A DNA stretch of 23,131 bases from Nitrospirae bacterium RBG_13_39_12. Its GTDB lineage: Bacteria > Nitrospirota > Thermodesulfovibrionia > Thermodesulfovibrionales > SM23-35. Of the stretch, positions 23,062-23,131 are shown piece after piece. The notes below the pieces were generated by a model. That model was not told the DNA's origin. It ran no database searches and saw only the letters and a program-made list of their open reading frames with translations. Each line of letters opens with the position of its first letter. The stretch's first letter is position 1. Made by a program: the position numbers and the translations under genes. The stretch spans positions 48,019 through 71,149 of the forward strand of contig MHEF01000022.1 of the NCBI GenBank assembly GCA_001805125.1, read 5' to 3'.

Positions 23062-23131
23062 TTTTAATGTTTTATATATTGATAATAACAACTTTTTAAT
23101 AATATATATTTAAAAAAGTTTTATCTTTCTG

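Noticed and set aside
23062..23091. TTG start ten codons upstream in the lipoprotein gene
   Set aside because: The internal ATG begins a standard lipoprotein signal peptide; the extension would put uncharged residues before it without a ribosome binding site.
1..23131. CRISPR arrays, tRNA or rRNA genes, intact insertion sequences
   Set aside because: No regularly spaced repeats, cloverleaf-type sequences, rRNA segments or transposase frames were seen on either strand.

Overview
The window is about 23 kb of AT-rich bacterial chromosome (gene-dense, most gaps under 200 bases). Its genes are mostly housekeeping, with a few accessory or uncharacterised ones. Several features point to a Gram-negative, free-living bacterium: a monofunctional peptidoglycan glycosyltransferase, a type IV pilus motor ATPase, and a lipoprotein of the ABC-transport auxiliary family that serves outer-membrane lipid transport. 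Low GC together with FmdE, GH57, GcvH/Lpd and CstA would fit an anaerobic or microaerophilic lineage such as Nitrospirota (Thermodesulfovibrionia-like) or a neighbouring deep phylum. That placement is an inference from gene content, because no rRNA gene is present. I see no phage, intact insertion sequence, CRISPR array, tRNA or rRNA.

Left block (minus strand, 1-7063), read in transcription order: fmdE-like, argB, mtgA, a pilT-like ATPase with a GspE-type N-terminal domain, then rpsO-pnp-M16 peptidase (cut by the window edge). rpsO-pnp-M16 is a widely conserved order. The rpsO leader contains a perfect stem that could form a pseudoknot and is a candidate S15 autoregulatory RNA.

Middle block: a small TPR protein with a clear promoter and ribosome binding site, then the CstA-family transporter, on the plus strand. 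A second small TPR protein converges on cstA from the other strand. A 527-base AT-rich gap with two inverted repeats follows. It ends in a strong promoter for a seven-gene plus-strand operon (10910-18290): gcvH, lpd, an unrecognised 455-aa helical protein, eno, ftsB, a GH57 glycoside hydrolase and dtd. The genes overlap or nearly abut throughout. The operon links lipoyl-dependent one-carbon chemistry, glycolysis, division and glucan metabolism around one protein of unknown function.

Right block: midA-like methyltransferase with a -10 box so close to the ATG that its mRNA should be leaderless. On the minus strand, an exported thioredoxin-fold protein lacking CXXC, a 67-aa protein and a THUMP/RlmL-like rRNA methyltransferase run in the same direction. 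A 498-base gap holds a GC-richer island that looks like a relic or a structured RNA. Last come a conserved hypothetical protein with an operator-like dyad across its promoter, and the ABC-transport auxiliary lipoprotein.

No obviously new multi-gene system is present. The most promising leads are the unknown protein in the gcvH-dtd operon, the recurrent ATTT(T)ACAT motif in intergenic DNA upstream of fmdE, argB, cstA and gcvH, the rpsO leader, and the GC-richer island near 21.6 kb.
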